A stretch of DNA of 7,785 bases from Chloroflexi bacterium RBG_19FT_COMBO_55_16 (GTDB lineage: Bacteria; Chloroflexota; Anaerolineae; Anaerolineales; UBA4823): NCBI GenBank assembly GCA_001795335.1, contig MGOK01000064.1:4618-12402 (forward strand), written 5' to 3'. Shown one piece after another: positions 6,833-7,785 of this stretch; positions within the stretch are counted from its first letter, which is position 1, and the number at the start of each line of letters is the position of its first letter. Made by a program: the position numbers and the translations under genes. Below the pieces are notes generated by a model. The model was given only the letters and a program-made list of their open reading frames with translations, made no database searches and was not told the DNA's origin.

Positions 6833-6848
6833 TTTGATTAATGTCACA
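6833..6848 (-). promoter_or_regulatory. CRP/FNR-family-like palindrome upstream of rocD
   Basis: The minus strand has TGTGA, six bases, then TCAAA, matching nine of ten positions of the CRP half-site consensus TGTGA-N6-TCACA. Its centre is about 65 bases before the transcription start predicted from the extended -10 element, near the range used by activators of this family. The region is AT-rich, so chance is possible, and the regulator specificity of this organism is unknown. Confidence 0.25.
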
Positions 6849-6857
6849 TTTTTTAAA

Positions 6858-6899
6858 CCGGACTATGCGGGCATTTGAGTATAACCCGCACAGTTCTGG
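6858..6899 (-). repeat. Imperfect hairpin downstream of the kelch gene
   Basis: Arms at 6858-6871 and 6885-6899 pair with GCGGG/CCCGC at the tip, one A-C mismatch and one G-U lower down, around a 13-base loop. It lies about 25 bases after the kelch-gene stop and before the rocD promoter region, where a transcript end would be expected. On the minus strand only three U and then an A-run follow. It is therefore at best a weak or factor-dependent terminator. Confidence 0.4.
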
Positions 6900-6924
6900 T
6901 CTATTTAGATGGTAATCCTTTTCC

Positions 6925-7785
6925 TTATTTATACACCGTCGGCAGCATCACGACATAATAACTTCCTGGTAGGGTGACGACTGCGTAGTCCTTGGCTACA
7001 TAACTCTTCAATTCCTTATCATAACCAATCCAGCTCGCCACGTTGATCGTCGTGGTACTGATGGTCACCGTTTGCGTGACAAAGATACTTTCTCCTGGTG
7101 CTAAAACACTCGCATATCCATCCAGCAATACTCCCAGGTGGCTGTCTTCCAGATCATGTAGTGTTAATGTCACCTCAGACGTATTATTCAACGTGAAACA
7201 ATAGGTTACCTCTCCAGGAGCGTCCAGATCCAAATGGTCTGTATCCCCACATTCTGATGCGTCGGTCCCAACCGTCTTGACCAGCTCAATCACCTGGGGA
7301 GGTTCTAAACAAGGCGTCGGGAAATATTCAGGATCCAGATAAGGAGGATCGTCCGTCCCCTGTCTGCCTCCAAACACCCACATACCCGGTAAGCCATCAT
7401 TTGGATCATTGCTGCACAATGGTATATATACACCTGCATGATCACGGCGAGCAGTTAAAAGTTCCGGGAACCCCTGAGACCAGCTCCCACTGGCGATGTC
7501 ATACTCCAACACTTCCGCACTCTCGCTCGGCCAATCGCCGCCGCCGACCACATACAGCTTTCCTGCCCAGCTTTGTGTTCCGCCCATGAGAGTGTCTGCA
7601 TCAAAACCAAAGCCGCGCCCCTCGCCGGTTGGTACGGGCAGCGAGGCCAGGGTGCTCCATCCAGCAGTTAGCTGATTAATGTCTAAGGCTTCTACTACAT
7701 CACTCGCGATCAGGTCACCTCCGCTGTATCCTTCAACACCACCCATCGCGTAAATTATGTCGTTCTGCACTGCCGCCTGAATATA
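6925..7785 (-). CDS. Kelch-repeat surface protein with C-terminal DUF11-like domain, 5' end off window
   Basis: The frame is open to the right edge, so the N-terminus is missing. A GTG at 7770 is an internal valine codon, not a likely start. Of 286 visible residues, about 1-150 are kelch-like beta-propeller blades: IYAMGG, then LYVVGGGDW followed by [13 protein letters not shown], then MWVFGGRQG. Each shows the hydrophobic strand and double glycine with the Trp-containing strand typical of kelch units. Residues about 165-260 (VIELVKTVG, then [31 protein letters not shown] and VASWIGYD) resemble a DUF11-type domain, here with extra cysteines. The protein ends in [12 protein letters not shown]. 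Such proteins are normally secreted or displayed on the cell surface, where propellers and DUF11 modules mediate binding or spacing. No ligand can be named. The gene precedes the rocD operon on the same strand with a hairpin between, and it shows no functional tie to it. Confidence 0.8.
   Translation of the reverse strand, partial: YIQAAVQNDIIYAMGGVEGYSGGDLIASDVVEALDINQLTAGWSTLASLPVPTGEGRGFGFDADTLMGGTQSWAGKLYVVGGGDWPSESAEVLEYDIASGSWSQGFPELLTARRDHAGVYIPLCSNDPNDGLPGMWVFGGRQGTDDPPYLDPEYFPTPCLEPPQVIELVKTVGTDASECGDTDHLDLDAPGEVTYCFTLNNTSEVTLTLHDLEDSHLGVLLDGYASVLAPGESIFVTQTVTISTTTINVASWIGYDKELKSYVAKDYAVVTLPGSYYVVMLPTVYK

Noticed and set aside
6831..6858. AT-rich stretch before rocD considered as a classical -35/-10 promoter
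   Set aside because: No pair of hexamers with suitable spacing was found; the extended -10 element at 6782-6790 is the better candidate.
6351..6878. A plus-strand open frame of 175 codons reaching into the gap before rocD
   Set aside because: Most of it is antisense to rocD, it has no ribosome binding site or recognisable domain, and its end is only the AT-rich promoter region.

Overview
All recognisable genes in this window lie on the minus strand, so the order of transcription runs from high to low coordinates. There are six protein genes. Two run off the window: the front of a kelch-type surface protein is missing at the right edge, and the end of a secreted M23 peptidase is missing at the left edge. 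The four between them are complete metabolic genes. I see no tRNA, rRNA, CRISPR array, insertion sequence or phage gene. The style of the secreted proteins (kelch repeats plus a DUF11-type domain, and an M23 peptidase followed by an Ig-like module ending in a Trp-Asp-Leu-Cys segment), together with fermentation-type metabolic genes, suggests an anaerobic Chloroflexota bacterium of the Anaerolineae type. That placement is inferred from remembered protein style, not from a marker gene.

Layout in transcription order. (1) 7785-6925: C-terminal part of a kelch/DUF11 surface protein. (2) 6924-6774: 151-base AT-rich gap holding an imperfect hairpin, a CRP-like palindrome and an extended -10 promoter placed so close to the next ATG that the mRNA may be leaderless. 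(3) 6773-5571: ornithine aminotransferase, rocD. (4) 5506-4412: alanine dehydrogenase, ald. (5) 4407-3097: acetyl-CoA hydrolase/4-hydroxybutyrate CoA-transferase family enzyme, four bases after ald. (6) 3076-3031: a strong intrinsic terminator. (7) 3014-1584: pyruvate kinase, pyk, whose Shine-Dalgarno sequence directly follows the terminator U-run. (8) 1585-1352: a decayed half of a DUF11 domain touching the pyk stop codon, ending in a second terminator-like hairpin. (9) 1302-1: secreted M23 peptidase with signal peptide.

How the genes work together (inference). rocD, ald and the CoA-transferase look like one operon for amino-acid fermentation. Ornithine is transaminated to glutamate semialdehyde. 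Alanine dehydrogenase interconverts alanine with pyruvate, ammonia and NADH. The CoA-transferase can move CoA between acyl-CoA and a free acid. Pyruvate kinase supplies pyruvate from the glycolytic side and is separated from the operon by the terminator. The flanking secreted proteins belong to the cell surface and have no evident link to this pathway.

The window is mostly ordinary metabolism. The points most worth a second look are the terminator whose 3' arm can also pair with the pyk Shine-Dalgarno, the DUF11 remnant that starts at the pyk stop codon, and the possible leaderless rocD promoter.
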